Shown: positions 9,074 through 18,488 of the stretch, in pieces | How the letters are laid out: each line of letters starts with the position of its first letter | Numbering within the stretch: the stretch's first letter is position 1 | NCBI RefSeq assembly: GCF_005938125.1 | Contig: NZ_VCQN01000001.1 | Span: 186,001 to 250,000 of the forward strand | Length of the DNA stretch: 64,000 nt | Direction of reading: 5' to 3' | From: Bacillus sp. BHET2 | GTDB taxonomy: Bacteria > Bacillota > Bacilli > Bacillales > Bacillaceae_B | The notes under the pieces: model-generated | Database searches by the model: none | Seen by the model: only the letters and a program-made list of their open reading frames with translations | What the model was told of the DNA's origin: nothing | Made by a program: the position numbers and the translations under genes

Positions 9074-9115
9074 GGGACGGACTAAGAAGTAACGCTTCGT
9101 GGTCGTCCCCTTTGT
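9074..9115 (+). terminator. Terminator-like hairpin after mtrB
   Basis: GGGACGGACTAAGAAG pairs with CTTCGTGGTCGTCCC around TAACG, followed by CTTTGTT; the U tract is weak. Confidence 0.65.
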
Positions 9116-9167
9116 TATAGTCAGCTTTCTGTAGGGTAAGAGTGGTTCCCTATTGCTGTGGATTTTA

Positions 9168-9176
9168 TGGTATAAT
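9168..9176 (+). promoter_or_regulatory. Extended -10 promoter for hepS operon
   Basis: TGGTATAAT at 9168-9176, a perfect extended -10, 54 bp before hepS. No matching -35 hexamer. Confidence 0.6.
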
Positions 9177-9230
9177 ATCTAATGCTGAAATTTTTAGACT
9201 GATACATAGTAGAAATGGGGATTAAAGGGT

Positions 9231-10064
9231 ATGAAATTCATTGATTGTAACCATCAAGCGAATATCATTCATCAATACATAGAAGAGCAGTTACATCACT
9301 CTTACCTTAAGGAGTATATCGATCAACCGTATATTGATCGTGACCGAATTTATTTCCTGCTCCTGCCTTTTGCAAGTGAAGGCCGGACCATGAATGAAGA
9401 AGTGGTACAGTGGATTTCGACTGCCATGTTATTGCAGATAGCCCTTGATACCCATGAAAAGGTTACAATCTCTGAGCGTGACTCCTTGAAAGAAAGGCAG
9501 CTGACGGTTCTGGCTGGAGTGTACTTTAGTAGCCTTTATTACAAAATTCTCGCAAACACAGATGATGTAGACCTGATTGCACATTTAGCAAAAGCCATCA
9601 AAGAAGTGAATGAAAGTAAAATTTCCATTTACAAGGATGAGCATAAAAACCTTGATGACCTCATTAAAAGGGTGAAAAAAAGAGAGTCAGCGATCGTGTC
9701 CGAATTTTATCATTTTTTTGAAGATGACATATGGATCGAAATCGTTGGGGAGTCGCTGCTTTACAAGAAACTTCTTCAAGAAAAGGTATGCCTGGAACAT
9801 TCAAGGGATACAAGTTTTATTAAGGCGCTTTCCGCTTTAATGAATAACAGAGAAAACGGTGGGGCAGATATGCAGTTACCGAAAGAACACTCCAATCGCC
9901 TTATATCCCAACTGGACGAATTAATTGGGGAGACGAAGAGATCGATCCAAGCTCATTTAGACAACATAGAACCTGTCACACCCTATTTTAAAAAGATGAT
10001 TGTACAATTGTTTCCCTATGCTGAGCCTGAACCAATGACCAAACTATATGCGGAAGAAGGGTAA
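9231..10064 (+). CDS. hepS: Heptaprenyl diphosphate synthase component I
   Basis: This is the small, non-catalytic subunit that, with HepT, makes the C35 side chain of menaquinone-7. The 277-residue, mostly helical protein lacks the DDxxD motifs of prenyltransferases, as expected. Recognisable family segments are YLLLPFASEGRTM-like and the TAMLLQIALDTHEKV helix. It is slightly longer than B. subtilis HepS (251 by memory). It opens the hepS-menG-hepT cluster, with menG following after 6 bp. Confidence 0.92.
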   Translation: MKFIDCNHQANIIHQYIEEQLHHSYLKEYIDQPYIDRDRIYFLLLPFASEGRTMNEEVVQWISTAMLLQIALDTHEKVTISERDSLKERQLTVLAGVYFSSLYYKILANTDDVDLIAHLAKAIKEVNESKISIYKDEHKNLDDLIKRVKKRESAIVSEFYHFFEDDIWIEIVGESLLYKKLLQEKVCLEHSRDTSFIKALSALMNNRENGGADMQLPKEHSNRLISQLDELIGETKRSIQAHLDNIEPVTPYFKKMIVQLFPYAEPEPMTKLYAEEG

Positions 10065-10070
10065 AACGAA

Positions 10071-10772
10071 ATGCAGCAGTCCAAAGAACAAAGAGTCCAT
10101 GGAGTATTTGAAAAGATTTATTCGAACTATGACAAGATGAATTCGGTAATTAGTTTCCAACAGCATAAAAAGTGGAGAAAAGAAACGATGAAACATATGG
10201 ACGTAAAGAGAGGGACAGAGGCTCTCGACGTATGCTGTGGAACCGCGGATTGGACATTGGCAATAGGTGAAGAAGTTGGTGAAACAGGGAAGGTAGTAGG
10301 CCTTGATTTCAGCCAGAATATGCTCTCAATCGGCGAAGATAAAGTAAATAGTTCCCATTTGAATAACATTGAACTTATTCATGGGAATGCAATGGAGCTG
10401 CCTTTTGACGATGATTCATTTGATTATGTAACGATTGGGTTCGGCTTGCGAAATGTCCCGGACTATCTCCATGTTCTTAAAGAAATGTATAGGGTCGTTA
10501 AGCCTGGAGGTATGGTTGTTTGTCTTGAAACCTCCCAACCTACTATGTTTGGATTCAAACAGCTTTATTTCATGTATTTTCGCTTCGTTATGCCTGTGTT
10601 CGGAAAGGTATTTGCAAAGAGCTTTACCGAATATTCATGGCTACAGGAATCTGCAAGAGATTTCCCGGGGATGAAGGAGCTTGCAACGATGTTTAAAGAT
10701 GCAGGCTTTAAAGATATACATGTAAAGCCCTATAGTGGCGGGGTTGCCGCTATGCATTCGGGGAGAAAGTAA
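10071..10772 (+). CDS. menG: Demethylmenaquinone methyltransferase
   Basis: MenG (UbiE family) performs the last step of menaquinone synthesis, C-methylation of demethylmenaquinone using S-adenosylmethionine. The class I fold shows motif I as [11 protein letters not shown] (about residues 48-58), [25 protein letters not shown] and the terminal [13 protein letters not shown], all diagnostic. Length 233 equals B. subtilis MenH/MenG. It sits between the two heptaprenyl synthase subunits, so tail synthesis and ring methylation are co-expressed. Confidence 0.97.
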   Translation: MQQSKEQRVHGVFEKIYSNYDKMNSVISFQQHKKWRKETMKHMDVKRGTEALDVCCGTADWTLAIGEEVGETGKVVGLDFSQNMLSIGEDKVNSSHLNNIELIHGNAMELPFDDDSFDYVTIGFGLRNVPDYLHVLKEMYRVVKPGGMVVCLETSQPTMFGFKQLYFMYFRFVMPVFGKVFAKSFTEYSWLQESARDFPGMKELATMFKDAGFKDIHVKPYSGGVAAMHSGRK

Positions 10773-10799
10773 GAAATTCGTAAATTAGGTGGAAAAACT

Positions 10800-11762
10800 A
10801 TGAAGCTAAACAGGATGTATTCGTTTCTTAAAACGGATATAGATGAAATTGAAAAGGAATTGGAAGTGGCGATAGAGTCCGAGTCCCAGCTTTTACAAGA
10901 AGCGTCCCTTCATCTTCTGCAGGCTGGTGGCAAGAGAATCCGTCCTGTTTTTGTCTTATTGTCAGCTAAGTTTGGACAATATGACATCAATATTGTGAAG
11001 AATGTGGCTGTAGCGCTTGAGTTAATGCACATGGCTTCCCTAGTACATGATGATGTCATTGATGATGCGGAATTAAGAAGGGGAAAGCCGACGATTAAAG
11101 CTCAATGGGATAACCGGATCGCCATGTATACCGGGGACTATATCTTTGCAAGGGCTCTGGAGTACATGACTCAAATCAAGGTACCAGAAGCACACCAAAT
11201 TCTATCTCACACGCTTGTTGAACTTTGCAAGGGAGAAATCGCACAGATCGAAGATAAATATCAATTTGACCAGAATTTGCGAAATTATCTTTTACGAATT
11301 AAAAGGAAAACAGCCCTGCTTATCGCGGTAAGTTGCCAGTTGGGGGCCATTTCATCAGGTGCTCCGGAAGAAATCCATAGACGATTATACCGTTTTGGTT
11401 ATAATGTGGGAATGAGCTTTCAGATTACAGACGATATATTGGACCTTACAGCGAGTGAAGAAGAATTAGGGAAGCCTGCTGGAAGTGATTTATGGCAAGG
11501 GAATATCACCCTTCCAATTTTATATGCAATGGAGAATCCGACTCTAAAATCGAAAATTGAAAAAGTATCCGAGTATACTTCCCGTGATGAGATGAAAGAA
11601 ATCATTGCGTCCATCCGTGGAACAGATGCCATAGAGCGCTCTCATCAGCTGAGTGGAATGTATTTAGACAGAGCACTGAAAGATTTAGAGCACCTGCCAT
11701 ACAATCGGGTGAAGAAAACCTTGAAAAATATTGCAAACTATATCGGCAAGAGAAAATATTAA
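10800..11762 (+). CDS. hepT: Heptaprenyl diphosphate synthase component II
   Basis: The catalytic subunit, which condenses isopentenyl diphosphate onto farnesyl diphosphate to give C35 heptaprenyl diphosphate. It has the GGKRIRP substrate loop (about residues 43-49), the first aspartate-rich motif HDDVIDD with following RRGKPT, and the second motif ITDDILD. Length 320 is standard. TTAGGTGG precedes the ATG by a normal distance. With hepS and menG it forms a complete menaquinone-tailing unit. Confidence 0.97.
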   Translation: MKLNRMYSFLKTDIDEIEKELEVAIESESQLLQEASLHLLQAGGKRIRPVFVLLSAKFGQYDINIVKNVAVALELMHMASLVHDDVIDDAELRRGKPTIKAQWDNRIAMYTGDYIFARALEYMTQIKVPEAHQILSHTLVELCKGEIAQIEDKYQFDQNLRNYLLRIKRKTALLIAVSCQLGAISSGAPEEIHRRLYRFGYNVGMSFQITDDILDLTASEEELGKPAGSDLWQGNITLPILYAMENPTLKSKIEKVSEYTSRDEMKEIIASIRGTDAIERSHQLSGMYLDRALKDLEHLPYNRVKKTLKNIANYIGKRKY

Positions 11763-11865
11763 GAAAATTTAAAATGGAAACGTTGCCAAAACCCCCAATC
11801 AGTGTTACTATTTTCGTGGGATGTCCTTAGGACTTCTATACATACATAATTTAGGAGTGGGGAAT

Positions 11866-12312
11866 ATGGAAAAGACGTTTTTAATGGTAAAGCCTGACGG
11901 CGTACAAAGAGGGTTAATCGGTGACATCGTATCACGTTTTGAAAAAAAGGGCTTCCAATTAGTTGGAGCAAAGCTTATGAGCATTTCAGATGACCTGGCT
12001 AAAGAGCATTATGGCGAGCATAAAGAAAGACCATTCTTTGGAGAGCTTGTTGATTTCATTACTTCTGGACCTGTCTTTGCAATGGTTTGGCAAGGTGAAA
12101 ATGTTATCACAACAGCTCGTGGAATGATGGGCGCAACAAATCCTAAGGATGCTGCTCTTGGCACGATCCGCGGTGATTTCGGACTTACTGTCGGAAAGAA
12201 TATTATTCACGGTTCTGACTCTGCTGAAAGCGCTGTTAGAGAAATTGGGTTATTCTTTAAAGAGGAAGAGCTAGTGGAATATTCTAAGTTAATGAATGAG
12301 TGGGTTTACTAA
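11866..12312 (+). CDS. ndk: Nucleoside diphosphate kinase
   Basis: It transfers the terminal phosphate of ATP to nucleoside diphosphates through a phospho-histidine. The family start [18 protein letters not shown] and the active-site segment NIIHGSDS (His near residue 115) are present; length 148 matches B. subtilis. I chose the ATG at 11866 after TTAGGAGTGGGG; the in-frame ATG 15 codons upstream lacks a ribosome site and adds non-homologous sequence. It lies 103 bp after hepT, before a strong terminator. Confidence 0.97.
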   Translation: MEKTFLMVKPDGVQRGLIGDIVSRFEKKGFQLVGAKLMSISDDLAKEHYGEHKERPFFGELVDFITSGPVFAMVWQGENVITTARGMMGATNPKDAALGTIRGDFGLTVGKNIIHGSDSAESAVREIGLFFKEEELVEYSKLMNEWVY

Positions 12313-12370
12313 TATACTACTAACTATAATAGGGATAGCAAATATCCTTTTAACAGATTTTATTGTACAG

Positions 12371-12403
12371 AAGCAAGTCGTTTTAGGACGACTTGCTTTT
12401 TTT
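12371..12403 (+). terminator. Intrinsic terminator after ndk
   Basis: AAGCAAGTCG-TTTTAGGA-CGACTTGCTT followed by T6. Confidence 0.92.
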
Positions 12404-12493
12404 CTATGGATTTTGCTTTAAGTTTTTGTTGGAATGTTCGATATAGTAAATATAGCCTTATACATTAAGGTAGCAAAGAGAGTGTGGATCCTA

Positions 12494-13267
12494 ATGTCAA
12501 ATGATTATAGTGAATTTATTCTAGGGATAAAACGGAAGACGGGCATCGATTTAGCACTATACAAAGAAGCCCAAATGAAGCGCAGGCTGACCGCATTATA
12601 CGAAAAGAAGAGATACGGAAGTTTTCAAGAGTTCTTTAGTGCGTTAAATCGGGATGAAAAAGAAATGGAAGAATTTCTTGATAGAATGACGATTAATGTT
12701 TCAGAATTTTTTCGTAATTATAAACGATGGGAAATTCTTGAGACTAAAATCTTACCGAGAATATTAAATGAGAATAAATCTCTCAAACTCTGGAGTGCAG
12801 CATGTTCTACTGGGGAGGAACCTTATACCCTTTCCATGATGATGTCCAAGTATACCCCTCAAATAAAAGCATCGATAACGGCCACGGACATTGATAAAAA
12901 TGCCCTTCAACGAGCAATGAATGGTGTCTATCCAGAACGTTCATTGAATGAAGTCCCACCTGGGATGAAAGAGGTATTTTTCACCCAAGAAGGTGCCCTG
13001 TATAAATTGAAAGACGAAGTGAAGAAAGCAGTAACATTTAAACAGCAAAACTTATTGTCTGATCCCTTCGAAGGGATGTATGACCTGATTGTTTGCAGAA
13101 ACGTTTTAATTTATTTTACAGAAGATGCAAAAAATCTTTTATACAAAAAATTTCATGCTTCATTAAAGCCAGGTGGCGTTCTTTTTGTAGGCAGTACAGA
13201 ACAAATCTTCAATCCTTCACAATACGGTTTTGAAACAGAAGACACATTTTTCTACAAAAAAATGTAA
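12494..13267 (+). CDS. cheR: Chemotaxis protein methyltransferase CheR
   Basis: CheR methylates glutamates on chemoreceptors using S-adenosylmethionine, for adaptation in chemotaxis. The N-terminal helical domain ([19 protein letters not shown]) is followed by the SAM-binding [19 protein letters not shown] and the VCRNVLIYF motif. The ATG at 12494 gives 257 residues, equal to the B. subtilis protein; the frame is open 20 codons further up, but that extension is unlike the family. As in B. subtilis it stands alone between ndk and the aromatic supraoperon, away from other chemotaxis genes. Confidence 0.95.
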   Translation: MSNDYSEFILGIKRKTGIDLALYKEAQMKRRLTALYEKKRYGSFQEFFSALNRDEKEMEEFLDRMTINVSEFFRNYKRWEILETKILPRILNENKSLKLWSAACSTGEEPYTLSMMMSKYTPQIKASITATDIDKNALQRAMNGVYPERSLNEVPPGMKEVFFTQEGALYKLKDEVKKAVTFKQQNLLSDPFEGMYDLIVCRNVLIYFTEDAKNLLYKKFHASLKPGGVLFVGSTEQIFNPSQYGFETEDTFFYKKM

Positions 13268-13437
13268 AAACTACGATGTCAATCTTCATATTTTTGGACG
13301 CATGCTTCATTCCCTAAGGGTGATGAACACTCTGCGAATTCCAAATATGGCAGATTTACATCGTTTTTTCTTTATGAAGGAACTGATTATTAGAAAATTA
13401 ATTAAACTTTAAGACTAGGAAAGAATATAAATTATAT

Positions 13438-13445
13438 GTTATATT
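13438..13445 (+). promoter_or_regulatory. Possible promoter of the aromatic supraoperon
   Basis: TGTTATATT at 13437-13445 resembles an extended -10, about 40 bp before aroC. The -35 is not recognisable. No intrinsic terminator separates it from cheR. Confidence 0.35.
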
Positions 13446-13484
13446 GGTACATAATTCTTTAACGAGTTGAAGGGGGAAAGCAAA

Positions 13485-14657
13485 ATGAGATACTTAACAT
13501 CTGGAGAATCACATGGACCACAATTAACGACCATCATTGAAGGGCTTCCGGCAGGCATGCCATTAGAAGCGGAAGATATCAATGATAACTTGGCGAGAAG
13601 ACAAAAAGGATATGGTCGTGGTAGAAGAATGCAAATTGAGAAAGACCGTGCCTCTATTGTAGGTGGAGTGAGACATGGAGAGACCCTTGGATCACCCCTC
13701 GGGCTGGTAGTGGAGAATAAGGACTGGACCCACTGGACGAAAGTGATGGGGATCGAACCCCTTGAAGAGGGACAGGAAGAGGAAGTAAAGAGAAAGATTT
13801 CAAGACCGAGGCCTGGTCACGCTGATCTTGTTGGTGGAATGAAATATGGACATAGAGATTTAAGAAATGTATTGGAAAGGTCTTCAGCTAGAGAGACGAC
13901 TGTCAGAGTGGCAGCAGGAGCCGTTGCGAAGAAACTATTGAAGTTATTAGGGATCGACGTAGTCGGTCATGTTCTTGAAATTGGCGGAATCAAATCAGAG
14001 AAAGTTGATTATGATTCCATCGATGATTTGAGGGATATTACAGAGGCATCTCCTGTCCGTTGTCTGGATGAAGAAGCGGCACAGAAAATGATGAACTTAA
14101 TCGATGAAGCGAAGCAAAATGGGGATTCAATCGGTGGGGTTGTCGAGGTCATCGTCGAGGGCATGCCGTCTGGAATCGGAAGTTATGTTCATTACGACCG
14201 TAAGCTGGATGCGAAAATTGCCATGGCAGTTATGAGTATAAATGCATTCAAAGGTGTCGAATTTGGATTGGGCTTTGAGATGGCTAGAAAACCGGGAAGT
14301 GAAGTCCATGATGAAATTGGGTGGAGTGAAGAACGAGGGTACTACCGTGAAACGAATCGTTTAGGTGGCTTTGAAGGTGGCATGACCACAGGGATGCCAA
14401 TCCGAGTCAAAGGGGTCATGAAGCCGATTCCTACTCTATATAAACCCCTACAGAGTGTGGATATCGAAACCAAGGAACCGTTTAAGGCGAGTATCGAAAG
14501 ATCAGATAGCTGTGCGGTGCCTGCTGCAAGCGTGGTCGCAGAAGCAGTAGTCGCCTGGGAGCTTGCTTCAGCCATCGTGGAACAATTCAATAGTGACCAA
14601 TTTGATAAACTTTCTGAAGAGATCAATAGACAACGTCAAGAATCTAAGGAGTATTAA
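13485..14657 (+). CDS. aroC: Chorismate synthase
   Basis: It converts 5-enolpyruvylshikimate-3-phosphate to chorismate, the branch-point of aromatic amino acid, folate and menaquinone synthesis; it needs reduced FMN. Signatures are the start [26 protein letters not shown], and the [13 protein letters not shown] and [15 protein letters not shown] segments. The ATG at 13485 after GAAGGGGGAAAG gives 390 residues, as in B. subtilis, where the gene is called aroF. First gene of the supraoperon; aroB starts 4 bp after its stop. Confidence 0.97.
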   Translation: MRYLTSGESHGPQLTTIIEGLPAGMPLEAEDINDNLARRQKGYGRGRRMQIEKDRASIVGGVRHGETLGSPLGLVVENKDWTHWTKVMGIEPLEEGQEEEVKRKISRPRPGHADLVGGMKYGHRDLRNVLERSSARETTVRVAAGAVAKKLLKLLGIDVVGHVLEIGGIKSEKVDYDSIDDLRDITEASPVRCLDEEAAQKMMNLIDEAKQNGDSIGGVVEVIVEGMPSGIGSYVHYDRKLDAKIAMAVMSINAFKGVEFGLGFEMARKPGSEVHDEIGWSEERGYYRETNRLGGFEGGMTTGMPIRVKGVMKPIPTLYKPLQSVDIETKEPFKASIERSDSCAVPAASVVAEAVVAWELASAIVEQFNSDQFDKLSEEINRQRQESKEY

Positions 14658-14661
14658 TGAA

Positions 14662-15744
14662 ATGAAACAGGTAACCATTCAAACTGCTTCCAAAACGTAT
14701 GAGGTGAAAATTGGAGTAGAGATGACGAATGAGATAGTTTCTTTTATTAAGGAGTCTTTTCCAGGTGTTTCTAAGCTTTGGCTGATTGCGGATGAAGAGG
14801 TATACAAGATGCATGGTAAGGTATTAACAGATCTGTTACAGGATTCATATGACGTAACCACCTTTAAGGCTCCTCAAGGTGAAAAGGCGAAAAGCTTTGC
14901 TGCGTATGAAGATGCTATCACCCATGGAATGAAAAACCATGTTGACCGCGGGTCTCTAGTGATTGCTTTCGGGGGAGGAGCCATAGGAGACCTTGCCGGA
15001 TTCGTCGCATCTACGTACATGAGAGGAATCCCTTTCATCAGTGTACCGACAACGATACTCGCTCATGACAGTGCCGTTGGTGGGAAAGTAGCAATCAATC
15101 ACCCGCTTGGGAAAAATATGGTAGGCCAGTTTTATCAGCCGGAAGCTGTATTTTTTGATCTGGATTACTTTACGACTTTACCAAAAACGGAAGTGCTATC
15201 CGGTTTCTCAGAAGTGATAAAACATGCCCTTTTATCTGATACCCACTTCTTAGATGAACTGATGCATTCCTTCCGTACGGCGAATCATCTTGATACGAAT
15301 TTCTTAATGGATTGCATTCTAAAAGGAATTCGAGTTAAAGGAGAAATCGTTTCCAAGGATGAAAGGGAGTCCAATATTCGGGCATTCTTAAACTTTGGTC
15401 ATACGTATGGTCACGCTGTTGAGAGTGCAAGCGGCTATGGAAATCGGACTCATGGTGAATCGGTCATGATCGGAATGGTTTATGCATTGTTTCTTAGTGA
15501 ACAATACTGCAATCTTTCGTTTAACCTGAAATCATTCATTGAATGGATTACCTCTCTTGGTTATAATCTGAACGTTCCGCCAAGCATCAGCTTTGAAACA
15601 TTATACGAAGGTATGAAACATGATAAGAAATCACAAAATGGGCATCCTGTCTTTGTATTATTAAAGGAGATTGGTGAACCAGCCATGGTGAACGTAAACC
15701 ATGAAGACTTAAAACGAGCGGACGAATTTATTCGTCAGTTATAA
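14662..15744 (+). CDS. aroB: 3-dehydroquinate synthase
   Basis: It cyclises DAHP to 3-dehydroquinate in the shikimate pathway, with NAD+ and a divalent metal. Conserved pieces are AFGGGAIGDLAGFVASTYMRG, VPTTILAHDSAVGGK, and the metal-ligand segment FGHTYGHAVE. Starting at the ATG at 14662 it has 360 residues (362 in B. subtilis). CTAAGGAG, inside the end of aroC, is the likely ribosome site, so translation is coupled to aroC. Confidence 0.97.
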   Translation: MKQVTIQTASKTYEVKIGVEMTNEIVSFIKESFPGVSKLWLIADEEVYKMHGKVLTDLLQDSYDVTTFKAPQGEKAKSFAAYEDAITHGMKNHVDRGSLVIAFGGGAIGDLAGFVASTYMRGIPFISVPTTILAHDSAVGGKVAINHPLGKNMVGQFYQPEAVFFDLDYFTTLPKTEVLSGFSEVIKHALLSDTHFLDELMHSFRTANHLDTNFLMDCILKGIRVKGEIVSKDERESNIRAFLNFGHTYGHAVESASGYGNRTHGESVMIGMVYALFLSEQYCNLSFNLKSFIEWITSLGYNLNVPPSISFETLYEGMKHDKKSQNGHPVFVLLKEIGEPAMVNVNHEDLKRADEFIRQL

Positions 15745-15801
15745 ATCCGCCCTGTGATTCAAGGAAGAATGATGAAAAATAGAAAAAGGGAGAGTGGAAG
15801 A

Positions 15802-16167
15802 ATGATCAGGGGAATTCGAGGTGCCACTACAGCAGATCGTGATAATGAAAAGGAAATTCTCCTTTCAACTGAAAGTCTCTTAAGGGAAATGATTATACAT
15901 AATACAATAAAGGCAGAAAATGTCGCATCTGTATTTATTTCTGCTACAAGCGACATATCAGGCGTATTTCCTGCTAAAGCATTGAGAAGCTTTGAAGAAT
16001 GGAAATATGTCCCGGTGATGTGTATGCAAGAATTGGACGTCCCACACGGATTGCCCCTCTGCATCAGAGTAATGATCCACTATAATACATCTACACCTCA
16101 GAAGGATATTCAACATATCTATATGAAAAATGCAGTAAGCTTGCGTCCTGACTTGAAAAAGGATTAG
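15802..16167 (+). CDS. aroH: Chorismate mutase AroH
   Basis: The monofunctional AroH-type mutase rearranges chorismate to prephenate for Tyr and Phe. The 121-residue sequence begins IRGIRGATTADRD, contains DISGVFPAKALR and the active-site Arg region CIRVMIHYNT, and ends LRPDLKKD, close to the B. subtilis trimeric enzyme (127). The ATG at 15802 follows GGGAGAGTGG; upstream in-frame Mets add a basic tail not seen in the family. In B. subtilis the trp operon follows here; in this window hisC follows after 53 bp. Confidence 0.96.
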   Translation: MIRGIRGATTADRDNEKEILLSTESLLREMIIHNTIKAENVASVFISATSDISGVFPAKALRSFEEWKYVPVMCMQELDVPHGLPLCIRVMIHYNTSTPQKDIQHIYMKNAVSLRPDLKKD

Positions 16168-16220
16168 CTTCTATTTGAGGAAGAGACTGAAATATGAAAT
16201 TGACTGAAAGGAAGTTAAAC

Positions 16221-17312
16221 ATGAAGTGGAAATCTCAAATTCAAAATCTTAAAGCATATCAGCCTGGTAAAACGATGGATGATGTGAAAGAGCAATTCAA
16301 CCTAGAGAAAGTTGTGAAACTTGCATCAAATGAAAACCCATTTGGCTGTTCTAAAAACGTAGAAGCATTTCTTAAAACGAACGCACTTTCTCACGCGATT
16401 TATCCTGACGGCTATGCGAAGGAATTACGCATGAAGGTGGCTGAACATCTATCTGTAGACACCCGGCAATTACTGTTTGGAAATGGGTCAGACGAAGTGA
16501 TTGAGATTATCGCAAGGGCTTTATTAGATGGAGACAAAAGCACCGTAATGGCAACGCCGACCTTCCCTCAATATAAACACAATGCGATAGTTGAAGGCGC
16601 AGAAATAAGAGAAGTGCCTCTTGATCCTGCTGGTAGACATCAATTGTCCAAAATGCTCGAAGAAATTGATGATACCACTTCCATCGTTTGGCTTTGCTCA
16701 CCTAATAATCCCACTGGGGAATATATCAGGAAGAAGGAGCTTATATCCTTTTTAGATTGTGTTCCTTCACATGTCCTTGTTGTACTCGATGAGGCGTATT
16801 ATGAATATGTAGTGGCAGAGGATTATTACGATTCCTTGGAATTATTGAAATCATATCCTCAATTATTAATCACTCGTACATTTTCCAAGGCATACGGTCT
16901 AGCCGGTTTTCGAGTGGGGTTTGGGATTGGGAATCAAGACGTGATCGGAAAGTTAGAGCCCATCCGTGAACCGTTTAATAATAATACGTTAGCTCAAGGG
17001 GCTGCTGCTGCTGCGATAGATGACCAGGTCTTTATAGAGCAATGCAGGGACCATAATCGGAACGGTCTTGAACAATATTACCGTTTCTGTAAAAACAATA
17101 GCCTGGACTATATTCCTTCACAAGCAAACTTTATATTAATCGATTTCGGAGTGAGCGGAGATGATGTATTTCAATACCTCATGAGTAAGGGTTTCATTGT
17201 AAGGTCCGGAGAAGCTTTAGGGTATCCTCATTCCGTCAGAGTAACGGTAGGGTCTCATGAACAAAATGAAGAGGTCATTGAGAATATGAAGGAATTTTTA
17301 GCCCTAAAGTAG
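16221..17312 (+). CDS. hisC: Histidinol-phosphate / aromatic aminotransferase
   Basis: A PLP-dependent class II aminotransferase that serves histidine synthesis (imidazole-acetol phosphate) and, in Bacillus, tyrosine and phenylalanine synthesis. The PLP lysine lies in RTFSKAYGLAGFRVG; other signatures are KLASNENPFGCS, SPNNPTG and DEAYYEY. I chose the ATG at 16221 (363 residues) after GAAAGGAAG instead of the ATG at 16194. Its position between aroH and tyrA matches the supraoperon, but without trpA in front. Confidence 0.95.
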   Translation: MKWKSQIQNLKAYQPGKTMDDVKEQFNLEKVVKLASNENPFGCSKNVEAFLKTNALSHAIYPDGYAKELRMKVAEHLSVDTRQLLFGNGSDEVIEIIARALLDGDKSTVMATPTFPQYKHNAIVEGAEIREVPLDPAGRHQLSKMLEEIDDTTSIVWLCSPNNPTGEYIRKKELISFLDCVPSHVLVVLDEAYYEYVVAEDYYDSLELLKSYPQLLITRTFSKAYGLAGFRVGFGIGNQDVIGKLEPIREPFNNNTLAQGAAAAAIDDQVFIEQCRDHNRNGLEQYYRFCKNNSLDYIPSQANFILIDFGVSGDDVFQYLMSKGFIVRSGEALGYPHSVRVTVGSHEQNEEVIENMKEFLALK

Positions 17313-17317
17313 GAATG

Positions 17318-17350
17318 TCGGAGAGGGCTTGGTCCTTTCCGACTTTTTTT
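17318..17350 (+). terminator. Intrinsic terminator between hisC and tyrA
   Basis: GTCGGAGAGG pairs with CCTTTCCGAC (one G-U) around GCTTGGT, followed by T7. It lies inside an otherwise continuous operon, so it may act as an attenuator or a partial terminator. Confidence 0.75.
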
Positions 17351-17373
17351 CAAATCAAATGAGGTGGACAACT

Positions 17374-18477
17374 ATGAACGGAACGGTGCTTGTCATTGGG
17401 ATGGGGTTAATTGGAGGATCCCTGGCCATGGTAATTAAAAATGAACATCCAAATGCTAAAATCATCGGACATGATGTCAATCAAAAAGAGCTAAGGCTTG
17501 CAAAATCTCTAGGCATTATCGATGAAATGTCAATATCCTTACAGGAGGCTGCTGAACAAGCGGATCTGATTATCATCTCCACTCCTGTTTTTCAAACAGA
17601 AACGATCATCGAACAATTTCAAGGATTTGTTCTTAAAGAGACGGTAATAATCACTGATACTGGAAGCACAAAGGAACAAATCATGAAATCCTCCGAAATG
17701 TTAACGGAAAGAGGGTTTCAATTTATTGGTGGACACCCTATGGCAGGGTCACATAAAAGTGGAGTAGCAGCTGCTAAAGAAATTTTATTCGAAAATGCCT
17801 TTTACATGCTCACTCCAGGTCCTAACTCCTCTGAGGAAAACGTGAGAAAGCTTAAGGACTGGCTGAGAGGTTCTCATGCGAAATTCTTGATTGTAGAACC
17901 AAAAGAGCATGATGAATTGACTGGGATGATTAGTCATTTCCCTCATATTGTTGCGGCTTCCCTCGTTCATCAGGCGCGAATATCCTCTGAGGAACATCCG
18001 TATTTGCGTAGGCTGGCAGCAGGAGGATTTCGGGATATCACACGGATTGCTTCATCCAATCCAACTATGTGGAAGGACATCACTCTTCAAAACAGAAGGG
18101 TGCTGCTTTCTCTTCTGGAAGATTGGAAGATAGAGATGGAAGAGGTAATGACGATCATTGAAACAAGTGATACACAGAAAATTTTCGACTATTTTCATGA
18201 AGCTAAAACATTTCGAGATGATTTACCGATTCTAGAAAAAGGAGCAATCCCTTCATTCTATGATCTTTTTGTTGATGTCCCTGATTACCCTGGTGTGATT
18301 TCTGAAGTGACCGGTTATCTTGCACAGGAGGAAATCAGTTTGACGAATATCAGGATTATGGAGACGAGAGAAGATATTTATGGAGTCTTAGTGATTAGTT
18401 TTCAAACATCTGAAGACCGTGCGAGAGCTGTTAATTGTTTAAACGAACATACTAGTTATGAATTATTCTTAGGATGA
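17374..18477 (+). CDS. tyrA: Prephenate dehydrogenase
   Basis: It oxidatively decarboxylates prephenate to 4-hydroxyphenylpyruvate with NAD+. The N-terminal dinucleotide motif GMGLIGGS is at about residues 9-16, [12 protein letters not shown] marks the substrate site, and the C-terminal 80 residues form an ACT domain ([17 protein letters not shown]), consistent with tyrosine feedback. The ATG at 17374 after GAGGTGG gives 367 residues (371 in B. subtilis). The aroA start is 11 bp after its stop. Confidence 0.96.
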   Translation: MNGTVLVIGMGLIGGSLAMVIKNEHPNAKIIGHDVNQKELRLAKSLGIIDEMSISLQEAAEQADLIIISTPVFQTETIIEQFQGFVLKETVIITDTGSTKEQIMKSSEMLTERGFQFIGGHPMAGSHKSGVAAAKEILFENAFYMLTPGPNSSEENVRKLKDWLRGSHAKFLIVEPKEHDELTGMISHFPHIVAASLVHQARISSEEHPYLRRLAAGGFRDITRIASSNPTMWKDITLQNRRVLLSLLEDWKIEMEEVMTIIETSDTQKIFDYFHEAKTFRDDLPILEKGAIPSFYDLFVDVPDYPGVISEVTGYLAQEEISLTNIRIMETREDIYGVLVISFQTSEDRARAVNCLNEHTSYELFLG

Positions 18478-18488
18478 GGGTGGTAAGG

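Noticed and set aside
13230..13412. 60-residue ORF at the end of cheR
   Set aside because: An out-of-frame extension of cheR with no ribosome site.
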